Source: a virus
Reading direction: 5' to 3' (one strand)
IMG/VR virus record: IMGVR_UViG_3300009788_000168
Location: 1-42,647 of that record
Length of the DNA stretch: 42,647 nucleotides
Below the pieces are notes generated by a model. The model was not told the origin of the DNA and did not search any database. It worked only from the letters and a program-made list of their open reading frames with translations. Made by a program: the position numbers and the translations under genes. How positions within the stretch are numbered: position 1 is the first letter of the stretch; each line of letters starts with the position of its first letter. Shown in pieces: positions 30,728 through 37,898 of this stretch.

Positions 30728-31386
30728 AATTATCTATACTGATATTAAGCATTCATGAAAGAGTAAATAGCACTTATCTCAAGTTGATTAATCAGCTAAA
30801 GAATCAAATAGGAAATAGAGAGGATATAGAGGTTGTTTCTTTGTATGATAATATGGTTATTGAAGTAGGTGAAAAAAGAAATAAACTTTTGAGTATAGCA
30901 CAAGGTAAGTATTTAACTTTTATAGATGATGACGATAGAGTATCAGACGATTACATATCGTTATTGATGAATGTCATTAAGAAAAACAAGAATGAAGATT
31001 GTATAGTATTTGATTGTTTATGTATTTTATTTGAAAGAAATATGGAGGTTCTTTGCAAGTATGGAATTGAATACGAATATTGGTGGTCTGAGGATAAAAA
31101 ACATTGGAGGGGAAAACCTGCTCATACAATGGTCCTTAAATCTGGAATTGTAAAGAAACATAGATTTAGAGGAGCAGTAGGGGAGGATATGGATTGGGTA
31201 AATCGAGTTATTCCTCATATAAAAACACAAGCAAGAATAAATAAGATTCTTTATTATTATCAAAAAGGAATAGTACCAAAACCTCCTAGAAAAGGAAAAT
31301 CTAAAAACATACTTCCTATAGCAAAAATAATAGAAGAGAACAAGAGAAAAGGAATATCTTATAGTAACGAGGTAGTTAATAAATGA
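30715..31386 (+). CDS. glycosyltransferase family 2-like
   Basis: 223 residues. An N-terminal KLSILILSIHERVN strand, GEKRNKLLSIAQGKYLTF and the DDD-type motif FIDDDDRVSDDY (about 77-88) mark a GT2 nucleotide-diphospho-sugar transferase. GEDMDWVNRVIPH provides the second acidic (ED) motif. It is translationally coupled to the next gene (ATGA). Confidence 0.78.
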   Translation: MGKIKLSILILSIHERVNSTYLKLINQLKNQIGNREDIEVVSLYDNMVIEVGEKRNKLLSIAQGKYLTFIDDDDRVSDDYISLLMNVIKKNKNEDCIVFDCLCILFERNMEVLCKYGIEYEYWWSEDKKHWRGKPAHTMVLKSGIVKKHRFRGAVGEDMDWVNRVIPHIKTQARINKILYYYQKGIVPKPPRKGKSKNILPIAKIIEENKRKGISYSNEVVNK

Positions 31387-32531
31387 ATGTATTAATTATT
31401 GGCATAGATGGGTATATAGGATGGTCACTTGCATTGCATTTGTTAGATAGGGGGTTTTCAGTTTTTGGAATTGATAATTTTAAGAGAAGAGATTATGCGA
31501 ATTCTGCAATTCCTATTGCTAATATGAAAAACAGATTGAACGCTGTAAAAGATAATTATAATAAAAGAATAGAATTTTTTAATATTGATGTGAGCAATAG
31601 GGTGCGATATGAAGAGCTTAAGCAGATATTTATTTCCATCAAACCACAAACAGTTATTCATCTTGGTGAAATACCATCGGCAGCTTATAGTATGATAGAC
31701 GCATGGAGAGCTACCGAAGTACAAATTAATAATATCATTGGGACGTTAAATATTTTGTATTGTATGAAAGAAACGTGTCCTGACACTCATTTAGTTAAGT
31801 TAGGCACTATGGGAGAGTATGGCACTCCTAATGTGGATATTCCAGAGGGATTTTTTGAAATAGAATATAATAATAGAAAAGATCGTTTGCCTTTTCCTAA
31901 GCAAGCAGGAAGCTGGTATCATCAAAGCAAAGTGCATGATACAAATAATATAATGATGGCGTGTAGAATTTGGGGATTGAGAAGTACGGATGTGATGCAA
32001 GGAGTGGTGTATGGGACAAATGTACTAGAGGTTTCTGATGAAAGATTATATACTCGTTTAGATTTTGATGAATGCTTCGGGACTGTGATACATAGATTTT
32101 GTTGTCAGGCAGTAATTGAGTATCCTTTGACTGTATATGGTAATGGGAATCAAAAAAGAGGGTTTCTTCCCTTATCGGATGCTTTACAATGTTTAACTTT
32201 GTCAATAGAAAATCCTCCTGTCAAGGGAGAGTACAGGACATTAAATCAATTTGATGAGGTATATAGTGTTTTAGAATTAGCTCAAAGAGTAAAAAAGATA
32301 TGTAAGAATGACGGAATAGATGTTTTGATTAACAATATAAAAAATCCAAGAGTTGAAAAAGAAAGTCATTACTATAATCCTGAACATAAATTATTGTTTG
32401 ATTTAGGATATTCACCATTAAAAGATTTGGACGGTCAAATACAAAGTATGTTATCTGCTCTTTCGGGATATACTACTAAAATTGAAGAAGAGAAAGAGTG
32501 TCTATTTCCTAAGACAAGTTGGAAAAATTAA
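31383..32531 (+). CDS. UDP-sulfoquinovose synthase-like enzyme (SQD1/SqdB family)
   Basis: 382 residues, close to the normal length. NAD-binding GIDGYIG (7-13) starts a Rossmann fold. VIHLGEIPSAAYSMIDAWRA and HLVKLGTMGEYGTPNVDIPE are hallmark SQD1-family segments. The catalytic Thr142, Tyr179 and Lys183 (WYHQSKVHD) stand three residues before plant SQD1 Thr145, Tyr182, Lys186. QGVVYG and the C-terminal NPRVEKESHYYNPEHK also match. Family members join sulfite to a UDP-glucose-derived intermediate, making UDP-sulfoquinovose for sulfolipid or, in Agl3, S-layer glycans. A phage copy would supply a sulfonated sugar for its cassette. Substrate is inferred. Confidence 0.85.
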   Translation: MNVLIIGIDGYIGWSLALHLLDRGFSVFGIDNFKRRDYANSAIPIANMKNRLNAVKDNYNKRIEFFNIDVSNRVRYEELKQIFISIKPQTVIHLGEIPSAAYSMIDAWRATEVQINNIIGTLNILYCMKETCPDTHLVKLGTMGEYGTPNVDIPEGFFEIEYNNRKDRLPFPKQAGSWYHQSKVHDTNNIMMACRIWGLRSTDVMQGVVYGTNVLEVSDERLYTRLDFDECFGTVIHRFCCQAVIEYPLTVYGNGNQKRGFLPLSDALQCLTLSIENPPVKGEYRTLNQFDEVYSVLELAQRVKKICKNDGIDVLINNIKNPRVEKESHYYNPEHKLLFDLGYSPLKDLDGQIQSMLSALSGYTTKIEEEKECLFPKTSWKN

Positions 32532-32535
32532 TGAC

Positions 32536-33315
32536 ATGATGAAATATAGTTTTTTAATGCCTTATTATTTTAGAGCAGAGCAGTTACAAAAAACATTAAA
32601 AAGTTTTAGTGATCTTTATAGAGATAGAAAAGATTATGAAGTAATAATTGGGGAGGATATTAAAAATATTCAGAATAAAAAAGAACATCAGAAATTACTT
32701 GATTTGATCGAGTCTTTTATTGGCAAAATAAATATTGTATGTATTCAAACAAATTTTGAAAATTGTTATAATCCTGCTCCTATTTTTAATCTTTGTGCTG
32801 AAAAAGCTAAGGGCATTTTCTTGATTCTCACAAGTCCGGAGGTATTACATAAGAATAATATTCTACAAGGATTTGATATTGAATTATCCAAGGATAAAAA
32901 TATTTACATAATCCCTAGCTGTGAGTGTGTAAAAGATTTAATTTATAATGGTGAGTTAATAAATTATTCTCACTTCAAATGGTATCACCACACCAAGCAC
33001 AGAAGGTCAATGTTGCATTGGTGTACTGTTTTAAGCAAGGATAATTATGACAGGATAGGGGGTTTTGACAATGAATTCAGGAAAGGAATAGCATGTGAGG
33101 ATAATGATTTTTTAGAGAGAGTGAAAGAAGATGATAAATTAAAAATAATTATGAGAGATGATTTAGAGACTTTACATATATGGCACGGTAAGCCTAGATT
33201 AACAATGGATAATTATAAAATCCTTCATAAAATAAATAGTGATTATTGTGATAAGAAGAGAATGGAGAAAGTGTTAAAAAGAGAAGGAATAAAAATTGTA
33301 GAAAAGAGAAGATGA
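32536..33315 (+). CDS. glycosyltransferase family 2/7-like
   Basis: About 259 residues from the ATG at 32536 or 32539. I chose these because the longer reading from 32482 overlaps the previous gene by 50 bases. YSFLMPYYFRAEQLQKTL is the GT2 start. DNYDRIGGFDNEFRKGIACE then EDNDF is the galactosyltransferase-like C-terminal acidic motif. ETLHIWHGKPRL follows. It would add a sugar, perhaps the sulfoquinovose-like product of the preceding gene. Confidence 0.74.
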   Translation: MMKYSFLMPYYFRAEQLQKTLKSFSDLYRDRKDYEVIIGEDIKNIQNKKEHQKLLDLIESFIGKINIVCIQTNFENCYNPAPIFNLCAEKAKGIFLILTSPEVLHKNNILQGFDIELSKDKNIYIIPSCECVKDLIYNGELINYSHFKWYHHTKHRRSMLHWCTVLSKDNYDRIGGFDNEFRKGIACEDNDFLERVKEDDKLKIIMRDDLETLHIWHGKPRLTMDNYKILHKINSDYCDKKRMEKVLKREGIKIVEKRR

Positions 33316-33319
33316 TTTT

Positions 33320-33563
33320 ATGGAATTAAATCCTGTAGCTAATGTAAAATATAAGTGTCAATGCAGATGGAACTGCCGCTACTGTTGTAATAAACGATAT
33401 AGATTTTGGAGAGTATGTAAAATCGTTTGAGTTAAAAGCCGCTATTGATCAAACAACGGAGTTAGTGCTTGTTCTTAAAAATGTAAACGTTAATTGCAAC
33501 ATACCGGCAAGTACATTAACAAAAATAGAAGATGATAAAGTGAAGAAAGTAAAAGAAAAATGA
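33320..33563 (+). pseudogene. small phage gene with a one-base frameshift
   Basis: ATG at 33320 opens MELNPVANVK; one extra T at about 33350 shifts the frame. Removing it gives an 80-residue protein continuing VNADGTAATVVINDIDF and ending in a Lys-rich tail at TGA 33561-33563. The downstream frame is convincing, while the uncorrected one ends after 36 residues. It is a small beta-rich structural-type protein of unknown role, between the cassette and the sulfotransferase. Confidence 0.5.
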
Positions 33564-33594
33564 GTAAGGCACACAGAAGGAGGCTGGTAGCATA

Positions 33595-34299
33595 ATGTCA
33601 TATATTAATTCTCCCGTTTTAATCACTGGGTGTGCGAGGAGTGGCACATCCATGACAGCGGGTGTCATTCATATTTGTGGAGCGTTCGGAGGGAAGTTGG
33701 CTAGAGCAACTCAATCTAATAAAAAGGGAATGTTTGAAAATAATATCATCAGGGAATCTATTGTAAAACCTATTTTAAGAGAACATGGATTTGATCCTAT
33801 GGGTCAATGGCCTCTTCCTGATATTCGGATGTTTAATGTTAATGATATAGGAGACAAGTTAAGAGGAAGAGTGTTAGCTACTATGAGATTAGAAGGATAT
33901 AATGATGACAATAAAATATGGTTTTATAAAGGAGCTAAGATGTGTTTGATATGGCAGATATGGCATAGAGCTTTTCCGGAGGCAAAGTGGATTATTGTCA
34001 GGAGGATAGATAGTGGAATAATAGATAGTTGTTTGAAGACTGGATTTATGTCTAAATTTAATGGGAGGTTAGGTTGGCAAAAATGGATTAATGTGCATAA
34101 GGAGAGATTCAAAGAAATGAGAGAGGCCGGTTTAGATGTTACGGAAATTTGGACAAGGGATATGATAGAGGGTAGGTTTGATAATATTAAAATGTTAATT
34201 AATGATTTAGGTTTGAGGTGGCAGGGAGAAAAAGTTTTAGATTTTATCACTCCTGCTCTATGGAGTAATTTGAAAAGGGAAGCAGTTAGTTGTGAATAA
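33595..34299 (+). CDS. sulfotransferase-like protein
   Basis: 234 residues. N-terminal VLITGCARSGTSMTAG (about 8-23) is the PAPS 5'-phosphosulfate loop, the P-loop variant of sulfotransferases. The segment AKWIIVRRIDSGIIDSCL, with Arg and Ser, matches the 3'-phosphate binding motif. Such enzymes move sulfate from PAPS to sugars or other hydroxyls. It lies just after the cassette with the SQD1-like enzyme, so both sulfated and sulfonated glycans are possible. The downstream neighbours are connector genes. Confidence 0.75.
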   Translation: MSYINSPVLITGCARSGTSMTAGVIHICGAFGGKLARATQSNKKGMFENNIIRESIVKPILREHGFDPMGQWPLPDIRMFNVNDIGDKLRGRVLATMRLEGYNDDNKIWFYKGAKMCLIWQIWHRAFPEAKWIIVRRIDSGIIDSCLKTGFMSKFNGRLGWQKWINVHKERFKEMREAGLDVTEIWTRDMIEGRFDNIKMLINDLGLRWQGEKVLDFITPALWSNLKREAVSCE

Positions 34300-34314
34300 T
34301 AGGAGGGTTTGTAA

Positions 34315-34686
34315 ATGGCTGTAAGAGTGACCGATGTAGAAGTAAAAGAAATAATAGATACTACTGTAACTACTACTCCGTTCGTAGCCATTGCCAATAT
34401 ACTGGTAGATAAATATCTAAGTGGGCATGGTTTGTCAGATGCTCTTCTTAAAGAGATTGAGAGATGGTGGTCTGCTCACTTAGTGGCTATCAGGGATATG
34501 AGACCTCATGCGGAGAAGATAGGAGACACGTCAATAAATTATCAAGGCAAAACCGATATGGGTCTTAACTGCACTCTATATGGCCAACAGTTATTAACTA
34601 TGGATCCTACAGGCATTTTAGCAAAGATAGGTAAGAAGTATGTCAAGGTGGAGACCGTACAATCACCAACAGATGCTACACCATAA
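34315..34686 (+). CDS. head-tail connector-like protein, 123 aa
   Basis: The helical N-terminal part and beta C-terminus, plus position directly before the head-closure and gp10-like genes, fit a connector/adaptor (gp6/gp15-like). ATAGGAGGG precedes the ATG. No diagnostic motif; the call is positional. Confidence 0.55.
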   Translation: MAVRVTDVEVKEIIDTTVTTTPFVAIANILVDKYLSGHGLSDALLKEIERWWSAHLVAIRDMRPHAEKIGDTSINYQGKTDMGLNCTLYGQQLLTMDPTGILAKIGKKYVKVETVQSPTDATP

Positions 34687-34692
34687 AAAACT

Positions 34693-35049
34693 ATGGCTAC
34701 TGAATGGATGTTAAGACAATTAAAAGATGATATTGTGTATTGGGGAACTCCTTCTCCGGATGGGTTTGGTGGAGCCACCTTTGTAGATTATGTTAATCTC
34801 AAGGGGAGGTGGGAGGATAGGAACGATTTGTTTATTGATGCAGAAGGCAAAGAGTCTATGACGAAAGCTGTTGTATATGTTACACAAGATATGGATTTAG
34901 GAGGTTGGTTATATAAAGGTCTTACTACTGATATAAGTTCCGCTGATCAGGATGCTCCACAAGATGTAGATAATGCCTATGAAATTAGAGGGTTTAAAAA
35001 AGTATCTAATATGAAAGGTGATGGGTATGAGAGGAAGGTATTTTTATGA
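34693..35049 (+). CDS. head closure-like protein, 118 aa
   Basis: A beta-rich protein starting ATEWMLRQLKDDIVYWG, then LKGRWEDRNDLFIDAEGKE and VVYVTQDMDLGGWLYKG. This is the pattern of small head-closure or stopper proteins of long-tailed phages. It overlaps the next gene by four bases. Confidence 0.62.
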   Translation: MATEWMLRQLKDDIVYWGTPSPDGFGGATFVDYVNLKGRWEDRNDLFIDAEGKESMTKAVVYVTQDMDLGGWLYKGLTTDISSADQDAPQDVDNAYEIRGFKKVSNMKGDGYERKVFL

Positions 35050-35255
35050 AAAAGACACTTGTTCAGATACACCATCAATTTGAAGATAGAACGGAGATGA
35101 TAGTTCAGGAAGAGTTTTTTGGTAATGCTGACTTAAGAAAAAGAATGAAGGAGTTGAATAGTAGCCATCCGTTACCGGAAGGAGCACAATGGATGATGTG
35201 CACTAAAAGTTCGGATTTTTTTATACCAGGTGGAACAGGGAGGGTGGTTTTATAA
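35046..35255 (+). CDS. hypothetical small protein in the connector cluster, 69 aa
   Basis: An unrecognised 69-residue protein with a helix-turn layout. Start and stop overlap both neighbours (ATGA, and TAATG at the end), so it is an integral part of the operon. Confidence 0.55.
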   Translation: MKKTLVQIHHQFEDRTEMIVQEEFFGNADLRKRMKELNSSHPLPEGAQWMMCTKSSDFFIPGGTGRVVL

Positions 35256-35845
35256 TGGCAATGTCTCTTGGTCAAGTAAAAGGAATACAATGGAAGGGAT
35301 TGGACAAAGTATTATCTAATCTTAATAAAGAGATACGTGGTATAGAAGGAAGGACAAGGCAAGGATTGTTAGCAGCAGCTTTAAAAGTAAAAAGAGATGC
35401 AATAAAACTAGCTCCCGTTGATACTGGTAATTTGCGCAATAGTGCTTATGTGATATGGGGAGGTGGTAGAAAGACAAGATCGAGAGTAAGACGGACAGGT
35501 TCTGAGGGAACTTTTAAAGAAGATAAGTCAAAAGCAAAATCTACTATTACAGGAGGTCTAGCTCAGAGAATGGGAATTGATCATCAGTCTGTAATAGCAG
35601 AAAGGCAGGGTGTAGATTCTTCCTCTCCTTTTGCTGAAATAGGATTTACTGCTTTTTATGCTTTGTATGTTCATGAAAATTTGACGGCAAGACATACTAA
35701 AGTTGATTTAGTAGGTAGAGGAAGAGGAAGGGAGAAATTAAGAAGGATAGTTCAAGCAGGACAAGCTAAGTTTTTAGAGCAAGCGTTATTACAGAATAGA
35801 AATGTTATTTTAAACACTATTAAATCACATGCAAAAATAAAATGA
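35255..35845 (+). CDS. HK97 gp10-like tail completion protein
   Basis: 196 residues. Features of the HK97 gp10 family: AAALKVKRDAIKLAPVDTGN then LRNSAYVIWGGG (about 45-75) and a later FYALYVHENLTARH segment. It completes or joins the tail end to the head. Longer than usual because of a basic Arg/Lys-rich insertion (residues ~75-95). It overlaps both neighbours by a few bases. Confidence 0.85.
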   Translation: MAMSLGQVKGIQWKGLDKVLSNLNKEIRGIEGRTRQGLLAAALKVKRDAIKLAPVDTGNLRNSAYVIWGGGRKTRSRVRRTGSEGTFKEDKSKAKSTITGGLAQRMGIDHQSVIAERQGVDSSSPFAEIGFTAFYALYVHENLTARHTKVDLVGRGRGREKLRRIVQAGQAKFLEQALLQNRNVILNTIKSHAKIK

Positions 35846-36252
35846 AACCACCAGCAGAAGATTTTAAAGATTTGTTATTGTTATCGTCATCAGGAACAGG
35901 GTTGGTTTTCAAGACTGATTTGTTCGTAGCTCTTGAACCTGATATAGAGAATGCCTCTCCCATAGTGACTTTATATGATGTGGGAGGGGACAGGCCACAA
36001 TTTAATCTTAGTGGTTATAATTATTATGTTGTAAGGGTGCAGGCAAGAATAAGAGGGGCTGAATTTGGATACCAGGCAGCTTATACAGTAGCAGAGACTG
36101 TGAGGGATGCTTTACATGATCTTAGTAATCAAACAGTTAATAGCACAAGGTATATTTTAATTTCAGCTTCTACAGATATTTTCGCTATAGGATTTGATGA
36201 GAATAACCGTCCAATATTTACAGTTAATTTCTTGGCACATAGGACGGTTTAG
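35842..36252 (+). CDS. tail terminator-like protein, 136 aa
   Basis: A compact alpha/beta protein between the gp10-like and tube genes, where the tail terminator (gpU-like) lies. QARIRGAEFGYQAAYTVAET then VRDALHDLSNQ is a typical helix of this group. Call from order and general pattern. Confidence 0.68.
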   Translation: MKPPAEDFKDLLLLSSSGTGLVFKTDLFVALEPDIENASPIVTLYDVGGDRPQFNLSGYNYYVVRVQARIRGAEFGYQAAYTVAETVRDALHDLSNQTVNSTRYILISASTDIFAIGFDENNRPIFTVNFLAHRTV

Positions 36253-36283
36253 TTTTTTAATTTTTAGTGGGGAGGGGTAAAAT

Positions 36284-36709
36284 ATGGCAACAAATGCTTT
36301 TAGTGGTGTTAGTAGTTCGTTTTCAAGGGGGGATAGTACATCGAATGAATCGTTTACGGCTATTCCTGAGATAAAGAGTTACACGAGTTCGGGGATTGAT
36401 GCAGCGGAAATTGGCGTCACGAGTATCGATTCCAGCTTGGGATTTAGAGAATTTATTACAGGGTTTAAGGATCCTGGCACAGTGACTTTGACAATTAATT
36501 TTACCAGGGATGGTTATGATGATTTCCTTGCAGACGTAAATGCTAATACTGCTAGAAATTATAGGCTTATTTTGGGAGATACTAATGCAACCCAATTTGA
36601 TTTCTTGGCAAGGGTTTCTAATTTAGGTGATCCCGAAGTAAACCCGGACGATGCTGTGACGTTTACGGTAACATTGAGGAAATCAGGAGCAACGACTTTA
36701 ACTTCATAA
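36284..36709 (+). CDS. major tail tube protein
   Basis: 141 residues, beta-rich, with SFTAIPEIKSYTSSGIDAAE, then LGFREFITGFKDPGTVTLTI and an FDFLARVSNLGDPEVNPDD segment, as in TP901-1/lambda gpV-like tube proteins. TGGGGAGGGG lies upstream of the ATG. It precedes the chaperone and tape-measure genes, the normal order. Confidence 0.82.
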   Translation: MATNAFSGVSSSFSRGDSTSNESFTAIPEIKSYTSSGIDAAEIGVTSIDSSLGFREFITGFKDPGTVTLTINFTRDGYDDFLADVNANTARNYRLILGDTNATQFDFLARVSNLGDPEVNPDDAVTFTVTLRKSGATTLTS

Positions 36710-36731
36710 ATTAATTGAGGAGGTGTTTGTT

Positions 36732-37220
36732 ATGTTCTTAACCAGAGAACTTAGAAAAAAAGGAATAAAAGGAATGCGATTGGGAAAGCATGGTATGTTT
36801 GGTACAGCAATATATACTTCTTGGCAGGACATGAAGGCCAGATGTAATAATCCAAATAGTTCTAGATTTATGGATTATGGTGGAAGAGGTATAAAAGTTT
36901 GTGATAGATGGAATAATAGTTTTCAGAATTTTTATAGTGATATGGGAAGAAAGCCAAAAAATAAATCTTTAGATAGAATTGATAATGATGGTGATTATGC
37001 TCCTGATAATTGTAAATGGTCTACTGAAAAACAACAGGCTAATAATAAGAGAAATAATGTTTTTCTAGAGTTCGATGGTTTTAGATTAAGTTTTGCTGAT
37101 TGGTCGAAGAGACTTGGTATAAAGTATTCTACTCTGCGGTTTCGTATTAAGAGTGGTTGGTCAGTAGAGAAAACTTTAACGATGATACCAACAAAAGGAG
37201 GCTATCATGTTTTTAACTAA
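36732..37220 (+). CDS. HNH/AP2-type homing endonuclease-like gene
   Basis: 162 residues from ATG 36732 (a GTG at 36723 is too close to GAGGAGG). The core is YTSWQDMKARC, YGGRGIKVCDRW, then SLDRIDNDGDYAPDNCKW and EKQQANNKRNN, the signature of phage endonucleases annotated as HNH/AP2-like. A helix-turn-helix-like tail (SFADWSKRLGIKYSTLRF) probably binds DNA. It sits between tube and tail-chaperone genes, and its first codons copy those of the chaperone gene. It is a free-standing selfish gene. Confidence 0.8.
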   Translation: MFLTRELRKKGIKGMRLGKHGMFGTAIYTSWQDMKARCNNPNSSRFMDYGGRGIKVCDRWNNSFQNFYSDMGRKPKNKSLDRIDNDGDYAPDNCKWSTEKQQANNKRNNVFLEFDGFRLSFADWSKRLGIKYSTLRFRIKSGWSVEKTLTMIPTKGGYHVFN

Positions 37221-37572
37221 GGAGCAAATCCTAAATAAGGATGATTTAGAAAGAGAGTTAATAAAGGTATGGGGTGGTGAGGTGTATGTAAGAGGACTAA
37301 CAGGTACGGAAAGAGATGATTTTGAAAAGAAAGTATTTTTAGATAAAGACGGTAATGAAAATGAAAGGTTTAAAAACTTTAGAGCTGAGTTGATTGTGAG
37401 GACGGTTGTAAATGAAAAAGGTGATAAAATATTTGATATGGGTGATGTTACTAAGTTAGGAACTAAGTCAGCAAAAGAATTAAACAGAATTTTTGAAGTA
37501 GCTCAAAGGCTGTCGGGATTGGGCAAGGAGGACATAGACGATCTAACAAAAAACTCAAAAACAACCCCGTAA
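37207..37572 (+). CDS. tail assembly chaperone (G-like)
   Basis: 121 residues, starting MFLTKEQILNKDDLERE then VWGGEVYVRGLTG, a pattern common to phage tail assembly chaperones. The start overlaps the endonuclease gene by 14 bases, which also supplies the AAAGGAGG site. The frame carries A AAA AAC close to its end, and most ribosomes should stop at TAA 37570-37572. Confidence 0.8.
   Translation: MFLTKEQILNKDDLERELIKVWGGEVYVRGLTGTERDDFEKKVFLDKDGNENERFKNFRAELIVRTVVNEKGDKIFDMGDVTKLGTKSAKELNRIFEVAQRLSGLGKEDIDDLTKNSKTTP
37548..37554 (+). promoter_or_regulatory. -1 programmed frameshift site A AAA AAC
   Basis: In the chaperone frame the codons ACA AAA AAC contain the classical heptamer A-AAA-AAC. 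A -1 slip gives CTC AAA AAC AAC..., which is exactly the frame of the next gene, and no stop intervenes. This is the usual way to make G and G-T tail chaperones. Confidence 0.78.
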
Positions 37573-37898
37573 GGTTATTCTGTTTTCGACTAGCCTTGCA
37601 ATGGGGTTGTAGTGTAGAAGAATTGTTACAAAGAATAAGTTCAAAAGAATTAACGGAGTGGATGGTTTTTTATAATATAGAACCTTTTGGAGAAGGTCAG
37701 GCGGCATTGAGAGCAGGTATTATTGCCAGTTTAATTGCTAATGTAAATAGAGACACAAAGAAAAAGATAACACCTTTTACACCATTTGATTTTATTCCTA
37801 AGATACATAGTAAAGAAACAATGCAAAAACTTGAACAGGCTCGACAGGATGTTATAGAAATGAAACAAAGAAGATATAATGAGAGAGGGAAAGAATAA
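37554..37898 (+). CDS. tail assembly chaperone T part, made by -1 frameshift
   Basis: The reading frame from 37554 continues LKNNPVRLFCFRLALQWG then CSVEELLQRISSKELTEWM, the T-type chaperone signature. The fusion product joins 37207-37554 to 37554-37898, about 230 residues. A TTG at 37596 gives a shorter stand-alone reading but has no ribosome site and would lose conserved residues. It overlaps the tape-measure start by one base. Confidence 0.8.
   Translation, partial: LKNNPVRLFCFRLALQWGCSVEELLQRISSKELTEWMVFYNIEPFGEGQAALRAGIIASLIANVNRDTKKKITPFTPFDFIPKIHSKETMQKLEQARQDVIEMKQRRYNERGKE

Noticed and set aside
33924-34397. 157-codon minus-strand frame
   Set aside because: Antisense to the sulfotransferase gene; no domain, no ribosome site and low-complexity Ser/Leu/Ile composition. 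It serves as a caution that antisense frames of this length arise by chance, though the intein case is much longer and has clear domains.
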